A DNA stretch of 64,000 nt from Streptococcus mitis 17/34 (lineage in GTDB: Bacteria; Bacillota; Bacilli; Lactobacillales; Streptococcaceae), in assembly GCA_000430305.1 (NCBI GenBank), contig ASZZ01000005.1, forward strand, positions 62,001 through 126,000, written 5' to 3'. The notes beneath the pieces were generated by a model, which made no database searches, had not been told where the DNA came from, and worked only from the letters and a program-made list of their open reading frames with translations. A program made the translations under genes and the position numbers. Below are positions 1 to 6,861 of this stretch, piece by piece; position 1 is the first letter of the stretch; the number at the start of each line of letters is the position of its first letter.

Positions 1-1
1 A

Positions 2-388
2 GTTGCAGTTGCTTATGACATCTTCCGTTGGAAACAGTTGGAATTTGCCTACAAAGAAGGGGTTAACCTTATTAACAACATGCAAAGTACTTTGACAGCT
101 TTGATTGACGCTGCATCTGTACTTGGTGTCTTCATGATGGGTGCTCTTGTAGCAACAATGATCAACTTTGAAATTTCTTACAAATGGGCAATCGGTGAGA
201 AGATGATTGACTTCCAAGACATCTTGAACTCAATCTTCCCACGCTTGCTTCCAGCAATCTTTACTGCCTTTATTTTCTGGTTGCTTGGTAAGAAAGGTAT
301 GAACTCTACTAAAGCTATCGGTATTATTATCGCACTTGCTTTGGCTCTTTCTGCCTTTGGTAAATTTGTACTTGGAATGGGTGCATAA
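2..388 (+). CDS. PTS mannose-family transporter subunit IID, 5' truncated by the window
   Basis: C-terminal part of a mannose-family EIID, the membrane subunit that with EIIC moves a sugar across the membrane while it is phosphorylated. The reading frame is open from base 2, so the gene begins upstream. Three hydrophobic segments are visible (around ALIDAASVLGVFMMGALVA, LLPAIFTAFIFWLLG and the C-terminal AIGIIIALALALSAFG). It ends 3 bases before the IIA gene, and agaS and galM follow, which fits the pneumococcal locus for galactose- or N-acetylgalactosamine-type sugars released from glycans. Substrate is inferred from context only. Confidence 0.9.
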   Translation, partial: VAVAYDIFRWKQLEFAYKEGVNLINNMQSTLTALIDAASVLGVFMMGALVATMINFEISYKWAIGEKMIDFQDILNSIFPRLLPAIFTAFIFWLLGKKGMNSTKAIGIIIALALALSAFGKFVLGMGA

Positions 389-391
389 TTT

Positions 392-796
392 ATGACGAAA
401 TCATTAATTTTGGTGAGTCATGGTCGCTTCTGTGAGGAACTTAAAGGTAGCACAGAAATGATTATGGGTCCACAAGACAATATTCATGCGATAGCTCTTC
501 TTCCAGAAGATGGACCAGAAGACTTTACTGCAAAATTTGAAGCTGCTATTGAAGGATTGGATGATTTCCTAGTCTTTGCGGATCTTCTTGGCGGAACACC
601 TTGTAACGTGGTAAGCCGTTTGATCATGGAAGGTCGTGATATTGACCTTTACGCGGGGATGAATCTTCCAATGGTGATTGAATTTATCAATGCGAGCCTT
701 ACAGGCGCAGATGCGGACTACAAGAGCCGTGCTACAGAAAGCATTGTGAAAGTTAATGACCTGTTAGCAGGCTTCGATGATGACGAAGATGAATAA
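392..796 (+). CDS. PTS mannose-family subunit IIA
   Basis: Cytoplasmic EIIA of the mannose (EIIA-Man fold) family, 134 aa, the usual size for a stand-alone subunit. The phosphorylatable histidine is in the N-terminal motif LVSHGRF (His10), and the conserved DLLGGTPCN loop follows around residues 64-72. It relays phosphate from HPr to the IIB subunit. It starts 3 bases after the IID stop and so is translationally linked to it. The acidic C-terminus (FDDDEDE) runs into an unusual repeat in the gap before agaS. Confidence 0.93.
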   Translation: MTKSLILVSHGRFCEELKGSTEMIMGPQDNIHAIALLPEDGPEDFTAKFEAAIEGLDDFLVFADLLGGTPCNVVSRLIMEGRDIDLYAGMNLPMVIEFINASLTGADADYKSRATESIVKVNDLLAGFDDDEDE

Positions 797-927
797 GATG
801 TGACAACGTGAAAATCATAGGGAAAATAGGCGATAGGAGGATAGAGCGATGCTCCGACGATAATCGATCTTTTTCCCAAAGATTTTAGTTGGAACTCAAT
901 TCAATAAGATGTGACAATGTGAAAATC
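792..927. repeat. 25-bp direct repeat flanking an imperfect palindrome
   Basis: Positions 792-816 and 903-927 are direct copies matching at 24 of 25 bases; the first overlaps the IIA stop codon. Between them lies an imperfect palindrome (811-886): AAAATC at 811 pairs with GATTTT at 881, and GGGAAAA near 820 pairs with TTTTCCC near 871. The layout resembles a small inserted element or a segmental duplication inside the operon. I cannot assign it to a named repeat family. Confidence 0.6.
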
Positions 928-1006
928 GTTAGAGCATTTCATATAGAATATACATGGGAATGGGGCTTACTCCCATTCCCATATTTAATAGAAAAAGAGG
1001 AACTCA

Positions 1007-2173
1007 ATGTTACATTATACAAAAGAAGACTTGATCGAATTGGGTGCAGAAATCACTACACGTGAAATCTACCAACAACCAGATGTATGGAAAGAAGCTT
1101 TTGAATCTTATCAAGCAAAACGTGAAGAAATTTCAGATTTCCTAAAAGGGATTGCTGATAAACATGACTATATCAAGGTTATCTTGACAGGTGCTGGGAC
1201 TTCTGCTTATGTGGGAGATACTTTGGTACCTTACTTTAAGGAAGTCTACGACGAACGCAAATGGAATTTCAATTCTATTGCGACAACAGATATCGTTGCC
1301 AATCCAGAAACTTATTTGAAAAAAGATGTGGCGACTGTCCTTGTATCTTTTGCTCGTAGTGGGAATTCGCCTGAAAGTGTGGCAACTGTTGATTTGGCCA
1401 AAGCCTTGGTGGATGAGCTTTATCAAGTGACGATTACTTGTGCAGCGGACGGGAAATTGGCTCTTCAAGCCCACGGTGATGACCGTAATCTCTTGCTCTT
1501 GCAACCAGCTGCTTCTAATGACGCTGGATTTGCCATGACTTCTAGCTTTACGTCTATGATGTTAACAGCTCTCTTGGTCTTTGATCCTGCAGAATTTGCT
1601 GTGAAATCTGAATGTTTTGAAGTTGTGTCTAGCCTTGCTCGCAAAGTTCTAGACAATGTAGCAGATGTCAAAGAGCTTGTTGATTTAGACTTTAACCGTG
1701 TCATCTACCTGGGCGCTGGTCCTTTCTTTGGGCTTGCTCATGAAGCTCAGCTCAAGATTTTGGAATTAACAGCTGGTCAAGTGGCGACCATGTATGAAAG
1801 CCCAGTCGGCTTCCGTCATGGTCCAAAATCATTGATCAACGAAGATACCGTTGTTTTGGTCTTTGGTACAACAACAGACTACACTCGCAAGTACGACTTG
1901 GACTTGGTTCGTGAAGTTGCTGGTGATCACATTGCTCGTCGTGTCGTGCTTTTGAGTGATCAAGCCTTTGGTCTTGAAAATGTCAAAGAAGTGGCCCTTG
2001 GTTGTGGCGGTGTCTTGAATGATATTTATCGCGTCTTCCCTTACATCGTTTATGCTCAACTCTTTGCCCTATTGACTTCACTCAAGGTAGAAAATAAACC
2101 AGATACACCGTCTCCTACAGGTACCGTAAACCGTGTGGTACAAGGTGTTATCATTCACGAATATCAAAAGTAA
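1007..2173 (+). CDS. agaS: SIS-domain sugar-phosphate isomerase/deaminase AgaS
   Basis: Family known as tagatose-6-phosphate aldose/ketose isomerase or galactosamine-6-phosphate deaminase/isomerase; it processes the sugar phosphate delivered by the upstream PTS in the cytoplasm. The 388-aa protein has two SIS domains: the first includes ILTGAGTSAYVG (about 60-70) and SFARSGNSPES (about 114-124), the second YLGAGPFFGLAHEAQLK (about 234-250) followed by ESPVGFRHGPKS. SD GAGGAA precedes ATG 1007. The stop codon TAA is also the first bases of a BOX element. It probably shares the PTS transcript, although the 210-bp gap with a palindrome could modulate read-through. Confidence 0.93.
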   Translation: MLHYTKEDLIELGAEITTREIYQQPDVWKEAFESYQAKREEISDFLKGIADKHDYIKVILTGAGTSAYVGDTLVPYFKEVYDERKWNFNSIATTDIVANPETYLKKDVATVLVSFARSGNSPESVATVDLAKALVDELYQVTITCAADGKLALQAHGDDRNLLLLQPAASNDAGFAMTSSFTSMMLTALLVFDPAEFAVKSECFEVVSSLARKVLDNVADVKELVDLDFNRVIYLGAGPFFGLAHEAQLKILELTAGQVATMYESPVGFRHGPKSLINEDTVVLVFGTTTDYTRKYDLDLVREVAGDHIARRVVLLSDQAFGLENVKEVALGCGGVLNDIYRVFPYIVYAQLFALLTSLKVENKPDTPSPTGTVNRVVQGVIIHEYQK

Positions 2174-2278
2174 TACTCTTCGAAAATCAAATTCAAACCA
2201 CGTCAGCGTCGCCTTGCCGTACTCAAGTACAGCCTGTGGCTAGCTTCCTAGTTTGCTCTTTGATTTTCATTGAGTATA
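2173..2278 (+). repeat. BOX element (boxA-boxC, no boxB)
   Basis: About 106 bp. It starts with TATACTCTTCGAAAATC-type boxA sequence, contains the BOX-PCR core CGTCAGCGTCGCCTTGCCGT, and ends with boxC sequence TTTGATTTTCATTGAGTATA. The boxB module is absent. It begins inside the agaS stop codon. Confidence 0.9.
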
Positions 2279-2325
2279 AGGCAATGTTTATGAATTCTTG
2301 AAAGAGGATTTGTAAATTATCAGAT

Positions 2326-2359
2326 AAACCATAGATTGTCAGTAGGCTTTCTATGGTTT
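2326..2359 (+). terminator. Stem-loop between the aga operon and galM
   Basis: Perfect 10-bp inverted repeat AAACCATAGA / TCTATGGTTT with a 14-base loop, followed by a short T-containing run. It probably terminates or attenuates aga operon transcription about 35 bases before galM. Confidence 0.6.
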
Positions 2360-2393
2360 GTTTGCTTGAGAGAAATAGTAAAAGGAGAACAGA

Positions 2394-3431
2394 ATGAAAG
2401 CATACACAGAGCGTGTATTTGGAAATGTTGAGGGCAAGGATGTCTTGGCCTATCGCTTTGAGACTGAGGCAGGTTATCAGCTAGAGGTCATGACTTATGG
2501 TGCGACCATCTTGCGCTATGTCACACCTGACAAGACTGGAAATTTTGCCAACGTTATCTTGGGATTTGATGATTTTGATAGCTATGTAGGCAATAGTCCC
2601 AAGCATGGAGCGAGTGTAGGTCCTGTAGCAGGACGTATCGCAGGTGCGACCTTTGAGCTTAATGGCAAGACCTATGACCTTGAAGTCAACAATGCTAGCA
2701 ACTGTAACCACAGTGGTTCAACTGGTTGGGATTCGAGCTTGTTTGAACTAGTTGAAGTGAGCGACCATGGCTTGACTCTCTATACAGAGCGTACAGATGG
2801 GACAGGAGGATTTCCTGGAAATCTCAAGATTTGGATCAGTTATCACTTGGAAGAAAATGGAGCTTACGAGGTTATCTATAAAGTAACAACTGATCAAGAT
2901 ACCTTGGTCAACCCAACCAACCACAGCTATTTCAACTTGTCTGGTGATTTCACGCAGACGATTGACCGCCATGTCTTCCAACTAAACACAGAAGGCATTT
3001 ATCCAATCGCTCCCGACGGTGTTCCGTCCAAAACTCCAGATGCCAATCGTGACGTAGTAAAACACATCTACAATGGTGCCTTGTTGAAAGACATCTTTGC
3101 AGAAGAAGATGAGCAAATCCAACTGGTATCTGGTTTGGATCATCCATTTGCCCTTCCTGCAGGTCATGACAATGCTGGATTTCTTTATGACCAAAACTCA
3201 GGTCGCTTCCTGCTTTTCAAGACAGAGGCCCCTTGTTTTGTGGTCTACACAGCAAACTTTGTGGATGAAAGTGTCATCATAGGAGGCCAGCCAATGTTAC
3301 AGCACAATGGGATTGCCCTTGAAGCACAAGCTTTACCAGACGCCATTCATAGTGCCCTCAAAGACCAAGTCATTCTTAAAGCTGGTCAAACCTTCACCAG
3401 TAAGACACGTTATGAGCTTGTTGTGAAATAA
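2394..3431 (+). CDS. galM: Aldose 1-epimerase (mutarotase)
   Basis: Interconverts alpha and beta anomers of galactose/glucose ahead of phosphorylation or the Leloir pathway. The 345 aa are the normal GalM length. Family landmarks: GPVAGRIAGATF (about 76-87), NCNHSGSTGWDS (about 103-114), NPTNHSYFNLSG carrying a conserved histidine (about 173-184) and the C-terminal NGIALEAQALPDA segment with the likely catalytic glutamate. SD AAAGGAGAA precedes the ATG. It follows the aga genes, separated by a BOX element and a terminator-like hairpin, so it may have its own regulation while serving the same sugar. Confidence 0.95.
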   Translation: MKAYTERVFGNVEGKDVLAYRFETEAGYQLEVMTYGATILRYVTPDKTGNFANVILGFDDFDSYVGNSPKHGASVGPVAGRIAGATFELNGKTYDLEVNNASNCNHSGSTGWDSSLFELVEVSDHGLTLYTERTDGTGGFPGNLKIWISYHLEENGAYEVIYKVTTDQDTLVNPTNHSYFNLSGDFTQTIDRHVFQLNTEGIYPIAPDGVPSKTPDANRDVVKHIYNGALLKDIFAEEDEQIQLVSGLDHPFALPAGHDNAGFLYDQNSGRFLLFKTEAPCFVVYTANFVDESVIIGGQPMLQHNGIALEAQALPDAIHSALKDQVILKAGQTFTSKTRYELVVK

Positions 3432-3512
3432 AAGAATGAAAGCTTCTACTTTGCGGGGTGAATAGCATTTGCCTCATGATATTAGTAGAAACGGGCAAAG
3501 AGTAGGGAAATA

Positions 3513-3521
3513 TGATATAAT
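3513..3521 (+). promoter_or_regulatory. Extended -10 promoter of the choline-binding protein gene
   Basis: TGA-TATAAT (TGn 3513-3515, TATAAT 3516-3521) with no good -35, about 48 bases before ATG 3570. Confidence 0.6.
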
Positions 3522-3569
3522 TTAATATTGAAAATACCTATCCTATCTAAGGGATAAAAGGAGAAAAAG

Positions 3570-4766
3570 ATGAAGAAAATTGTATTTGTTAGCGCCTTGG
3601 CTTTGACCTTGGCTGGAGCAGTTTTGACAACTGATGTTTTTGCTAATGACAGATTGGTGGCAACACAATCTGCTGATGGTAAAAATGAAAATGTTTTGAG
3701 TTCAGAAGTGTTAAATCCTTCTAGTGGCAACGTTTTAGTTGGGATTAAGGGAGAATTTTTGACTCCAAATAAACAAGCTATTTTGGATGCGATTAATAAG
3801 ATTCGTAAGGAAGCAGCTGATGAAGGTTTGGTAGATAAGTATGTCCCTATTAAATGGTCTACTGATCTTGAGAAAACTGCTTTTGTACGCGCTACTGAGG
3901 TGTCAGTAGCTTTGAAACCTGAGCGTCTTTCTACTAAAGAAATCTGGACTGCTTTTCCATCTAGTAATAGTATAAGAGGAGAAGCTTTAGATGTAAACTA
4001 TGAAGGTTTTCTAAAAGCAATTGAAAACTGGCATGCTGAGAAGGCGAATTATGTAGCGAAAAAGAAGGGTGGAACATCTAAAGAATTTACAGGTTATTAT
4101 GAGGTTCTGATCAATTCTAAATTTACCTATGTGGGGCTTGCGGCTTTTAGAAATGCAGCTAGTTCTCAGCAAGTGGCAACGATTTCTATAGCTTTAGGTG
4201 ATGATGCTTCTTCAGAGGAATTAGCTGGTGGATATGGTTCTGCTATTCAGTATACAGAAGTGACTGCATCAAATCTTTCAACAGTTAAAAGTAAAGCTAC
4301 GGTTGTAGAAAAACCGCTGAAAGATTTTAGAACATCTACATCTAGTCAGTCTGGCTGGGTGAAGTCTAATGGAAAATGGTATTTTTATGAGTCTGGTGAT
4401 GTGAAGACAGGCTGGGTGAAAACGGGTGGTAAATGGTACTACTTGAATGATTTAGGTGTCATGCAGACTGGATTTGTAGAAGTTGATGGAACATGGTATT
4501 TCCTTGATAGTTCAGGCGCGATGTTTACAGGCTGGGGAACAGATGGTAGCAGATGGTTCTACTTTGATGGCTCAGGAGCTATGAAGACAGGCTGGTACAA
4601 GGAAAATGGTACTTGGTATTATCTTGATCAATCAGGTATCATGAAGACAGGTTGGTTTAAAGTAGGCAAGTACTGGTACTATGCATATGGTTCAGGAGCT
4701 TTGGCAGTCAGCACAACAACACCTGACGGTTATAAAGTAAATGGCAATGGTGAATGGGTAAACTAG
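3570..4766 (+). CDS. cbpI: Choline-binding surface protein with CAP/SCP domain (CbpI-like)
   Basis: Secreted protein of 398 aa held on the cell wall through phosphocholine on teichoic acids. Order: Sec signal peptide (MKKIVFVSALALTLAGA, cleavage near VFA-N), a CAP/SCP-like domain (about residues 65-215, starting LTPNKQAILDAINKIRKEA), a linker, then six roughly 20-residue choline-binding repeats of the form GWVKxxGKWYYLxxxGxMxT from about residue 262 and a partial terminal unit ending NGEWVN. In pneumococcus cbpI lies a few genes after galM, and the position fits. The symbol rests on position and architecture, not on alignment. Role unknown; adhesion or wall remodelling is possible. Confidence 0.8.
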   Translation: MKKIVFVSALALTLAGAVLTTDVFANDRLVATQSADGKNENVLSSEVLNPSSGNVLVGIKGEFLTPNKQAILDAINKIRKEAADEGLVDKYVPIKWSTDLEKTAFVRATEVSVALKPERLSTKEIWTAFPSSNSIRGEALDVNYEGFLKAIENWHAEKANYVAKKKGGTSKEFTGYYEVLINSKFTYVGLAAFRNAASSQQVATISIALGDDASSEELAGGYGSAIQYTEVTASNLSTVKSKATVVEKPLKDFRTSTSSQSGWVKSNGKWYFYESGDVKTGWVKTGGKWYYLNDLGVMQTGFVEVDGTWYFLDSSGAMFTGWGTDGSRWFYFDGSGAMKTGWYKENGTWYYLDQSGIMKTGWFKVGKYWYYAYGSGALAVSTTTPDGYKVNGNGEWVN

Positions 4767-4826
4767 GCTGAAAATAGCAAGTCATAGGTAAAATATTCAC
4801 CTTACTTAGCAAAAAGAATGAACGAT

Positions 4827-4863
4827 AAGAAAGAGGTTGATGGCGAACATTGACCTCTTTCTT
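4827..4863 (+). terminator. Rho-independent terminator after the choline-binding protein gene
   Basis: AAGAAAGAGGT pairs perfectly with ACCTCTTTCTT around a short loop, followed by a T-containing stretch. AAGA before and TCTT after make it potentially bidirectional. Confidence 0.8.
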
Positions 4864-4921
4864 GTTAGAATAGAGGCATCAAGTTGTCTGGCTTGACTTT
4901 CTTGATGGAGATTATATAATA

Positions 4922-4944
4922 GTTGTAATAACACAAATTACAAC
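4922..4944. promoter_or_regulatory. Perfect 8-bp inverted repeat, likely repressor operator for the VOC gene
   Basis: GTTGTAAT (4922-4929), 7-base spacer, ATTACAAC (4937-4944), ending 18 bases before the chosen ATG 4963. Size, symmetry and position are typical of a MarR/PadR-type dimer operator. The regulator is not identified. Confidence 0.6.
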
Positions 4945-4962
4945 ATGAAAAGAGGACCATTT

Positions 4963-5817
4963 ATGACCTATGAATACAAGAGCCACATTTATTTAGCAGA
5001 GACAGTTTTAAATGTCAAGGACTTGGCAAGTCAAACAGCCTTTTATCAGCAAATTATTGGTTTAGAAATCTTATCTCAAACTGAGACAGAGGCCATTCTA
5101 GGACTTGGAGGAAAAGCCTTGGTACACTTGATTCAAGTACGAGAGAGTGGAGAAGTAAGGGAACATTATGGCCTTTACCATCTGGCTATTCTCTTGCCGA
5201 CACGCAAGGCTTTGGCGGATGTCTTGAAATACCTGACAGATTTACAGATTCCTCTTGTCGGCGGTGCAGACCACGGTTACAGTGAGGCCCTTTACTTGGA
5301 AGATTTGGAGGGAAATGGCATCGAGCTCTATCGAGATAAGCCAGTTTCCACATGGGATATTCGAGAAGATGGACGCATTGTTGGGGTGACGGAGGCCCTT
5401 GCGGCGCAGGATATCTATGAGTTGGGAGAAAGGGTAGAGCCTTTTATCCTAGCAGAAGGTACGAGAATGGGGCATATTCATCTTTCTGTCAAGGACAGTC
5501 GAAAGTCCAGCCAGTTTTATCAAAAGGTGTTAGGACTAGAGGACAAATTCAGTGTACCTAGCGCTAGTTGGATCGCAGCTGGGGACTACCATCATCATTT
5601 GGCAGTCAACGAATGGGGAGGAAAGGGTCTGGCCCCGCGTAAGCAAGGCTTGCCAGGTTTGGCCTATTATGTCATTGAAGTCGAACATAAAGAAGAACTG
5701 TTAACGATTGCCCAGCGAGCAAAAGAAGTTGATGCACCAATCAAATGGCTGACATCTAGCCAGCTGGAAATAACAGACCCAGACGGAATTGTGACTCGTA
5801 TCCGTTTAGCAAGATAA
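4963..5817 (+). CDS. Two-domain VOC-superfamily (glyoxalase/dioxygenase-type) protein, CatE-like
   Basis: Cytoplasmic metalloenzyme of the vicinal-oxygen-chelate fold with two beta-alpha-beta modules: residues about 8-120 (AETVLNVKDLASQTAFYQQIIGLE to EDLEGNGIELYRDK) and about 165-280 (MGHIHLSVKDSRKSSQFYQKVLGLE to ITDPDGIVTRI). Putative metal ligands are His and Glu in HYGLYHLAI, GIELY and MGHIHL. Family members include catechol-2,3-dioxygenase and glyoxalases; the substrate here is unknown. I chose ATG 4963 over ATG 4945 because AAGAGGA is correctly spaced only for the later codon, and the earlier one lies against the operator. Monocistronic, probably repressed through the 4922-4944 palindrome. 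Confidence 0.82.
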   Translation: MTYEYKSHIYLAETVLNVKDLASQTAFYQQIIGLEILSQTETEAILGLGGKALVHLIQVRESGEVREHYGLYHLAILLPTRKALADVLKYLTDLQIPLVGGADHGYSEALYLEDLEGNGIELYRDKPVSTWDIREDGRIVGVTEALAAQDIYELGERVEPFILAEGTRMGHIHLSVKDSRKSSQFYQKVLGLEDKFSVPSASWIAAGDYHHHLAVNEWGGKGLAPRKQGLPGLAYYVIEVEHKEELLTIAQRAKEVDAPIKWLTSSQLEITDPDGIVTRIRLAR

Positions 5818-5910
5818 AACTAGGGATTTCTAATAAGTTATAAGTATTGCTAGTTTGCTTTTTGAACGGTCTTTGCTAACAGAACTGCGTGAGACGGATG
5901 GGCGAGAATT

Positions 5911-5939
5911 TTGACAAAGGAGCTGATTAGAGATATAAT
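5911..5939 (+). promoter_or_regulatory. Consensus sigma-70 promoter of the CstR-like regulator gene
   Basis: TTGACA (5911-5916), 17-bp spacer, TATAAT (5934-5939), both hexamers perfect, 27 bases before ATG 5967. Confidence 0.85.
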
Positions 5940-5966
5940 GAAGAAAAATCGAGCAAGGAAAAAGAA

Positions 5967-6224
5967 ATGACAAACTCAAAGTATATTACTCGTTTGAAAC
6001 GTTCAGAGGGTCAGTTGCGTGGAATTCAAAAGATGATTGAAGAAGATCGTGACTGTGCTGATATTGTGACGCAACTGACAGCTGTGAAATCTAGTGTGGA
6101 GCGCGTGATTGAGATGATAATTACCGAAAACCTTACTGAATGTATCAATCAACCGCTAGATGATCCTGAAGCTCAAAAGGAACGTCTAGAAAAGGCTATC
6201 CGATACTTGATTAAACGGAAATAA
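5967..6224 (+). CDS. cstR: CsoR/RcnR-family sensor, probable persulfide sensor CstR
   Basis: All-helical DUF156 repressor, 85 aa, DNA-binding as a tetramer. Cys30 (EDRDCAD) and Cys59 (LTECI) are present, but where copper-sensing CsoR has His (His-x3-Cys) this protein has Asn55. Two cysteines without the histidine is the pattern of CstR, which responds to per- and polysulfides by forming Cys-Cys crosslinks. The next operon, on the opposite strand, encodes two rhodaneses and a CoA-disulfide reductase-rhodanese fusion, which matches CstR regulons described in staphylococci and enterococci. It has a perfect sigma-70 promoter. Family assignment is firm; the ligand is inferred. Confidence 0.82.
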   Translation: MTNSKYITRLKRSEGQLRGIQKMIEEDRDCADIVTQLTAVKSSVERVIEMIITENLTECINQPLDDPEAQKERLEKAIRYLIKRK

Positions 6225-6307
6225 AGAGAGGAGAGTTGCAAAGATCTCTGCTAATAGAATAGTTTAATGTGAATCAAGAGAGGCTGGAAAAAGTCTTTAA
6301 AATAAAA

Positions 6308-6354
6308 GAACGCATAATATCAGGTGTTGAAAAACCTTGATAGTATGCGTTTTA
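6308..6354. terminator. Terminator-like hairpin, possible SPRITE-type repeat
   Basis: AACGCATA (6309-6316) pairs with TATGCGTT (6344-6351), with an inner arm TATCAGG / CCTTGATA, then TTTATT. The reverse complement of a second hairpin at 60368-60413 is closely similar, so this looks like a dispersed terminator-like repeat rather than a gene-specific terminator. I did not check the SPRITE consensus. Confidence 0.55.
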
Positions 6355-6367
6355 TTGTGGGGAAATT

Positions 6368-6518
6368 TATACTCTTCGAAAATCTCTTCAAACCACGTCA
6401 ACGTCGCCTTGCCGTATATATGTTCCTGACTTTGTCAGTCTTATCTACAATCTCAAAACAGTGTTTTGAGCAGTCTGCAGCGAGCTTCCTAGTTTGCACT
6501 TTGATTTTCATTGAGTAT
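6368..6518 (+). repeat. BOX element (boxA-boxB-boxC)
   Basis: Starts TATACTCTTCGAAAATC, carries CGTCGCCTTGCCGTATATATG, the boxB core CTCAAAACAGTGTTTTGAG, and ends TTTGATTTTCATTGAGTA. It lies in the tail-to-tail gap between cstR and the rhodanese operon. An open frame across it (6324-6536) is repeat-derived and not called. Confidence 0.9.
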
Positions 6519-6564
6519 TACTTCACTTTCTCCTGAAATTGAGTTTTTGCCCAGCTTCTTTTGA

Positions 6565-6861
6565 TTATTCTACTTGACCTGGCCAAGCACTCATGCCACC
6601 TTCTACATTGGTAACGGAGAGGCCTTGGGCGCTGAGAAATTGGCAGGCAGAGGCAGAACGTACTCCTCCTTGACAGATGACATGGTATGTACGGTTAGGA
6701 TTGAGTTCTTTGTAGTCCTGCTCCAAGGTACTTAACGGAAGATTTTTGGCACCTGGTGCATGTCCTGCTTGGAATTCATGTGCTTCACGGACATCGATAA
6801 GCTCTAGATTTTCATTTTGATATTTTCCATAAAAGTCAACCATGCTGATACTAGTTTCCAT
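6565..6861 (-). CDS. Rhodanese-like sulfurtransferase (last gene of the operon)
   Basis: Single-domain rhodanese, 98 aa, cytoplasmic, moving sulfane sulfur through a persulfide on the catalytic cysteine in VICQGGVRSAS (about Cys63). N-terminal landmarks ELIDVREAHEFQAGHAPGAKNLPLS are typical. SD GGAGTAG precedes the ATG, and the first 11 bases overlap the end of the CoA-disulfide reductase gene, so the two are translationally coupled. Probable role: detoxifying or trafficking reactive sulfur with its neighbours under CstR control. Confidence 0.9.
   Translation of the reverse strand: METSISMVDFYGKYQNENLELIDVREAHEFQAGHAPGAKNLPLSTLEQDYKELNPNRTYHVICQGGVRSASACQFLSAQGLSVTNVEGGMSAWPGQVE

Noticed and set aside
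6324-6536. 70-codon plus-strand ORF
   Set aside because: Most of it is translated BOX element, with no SD; repeat-derived.
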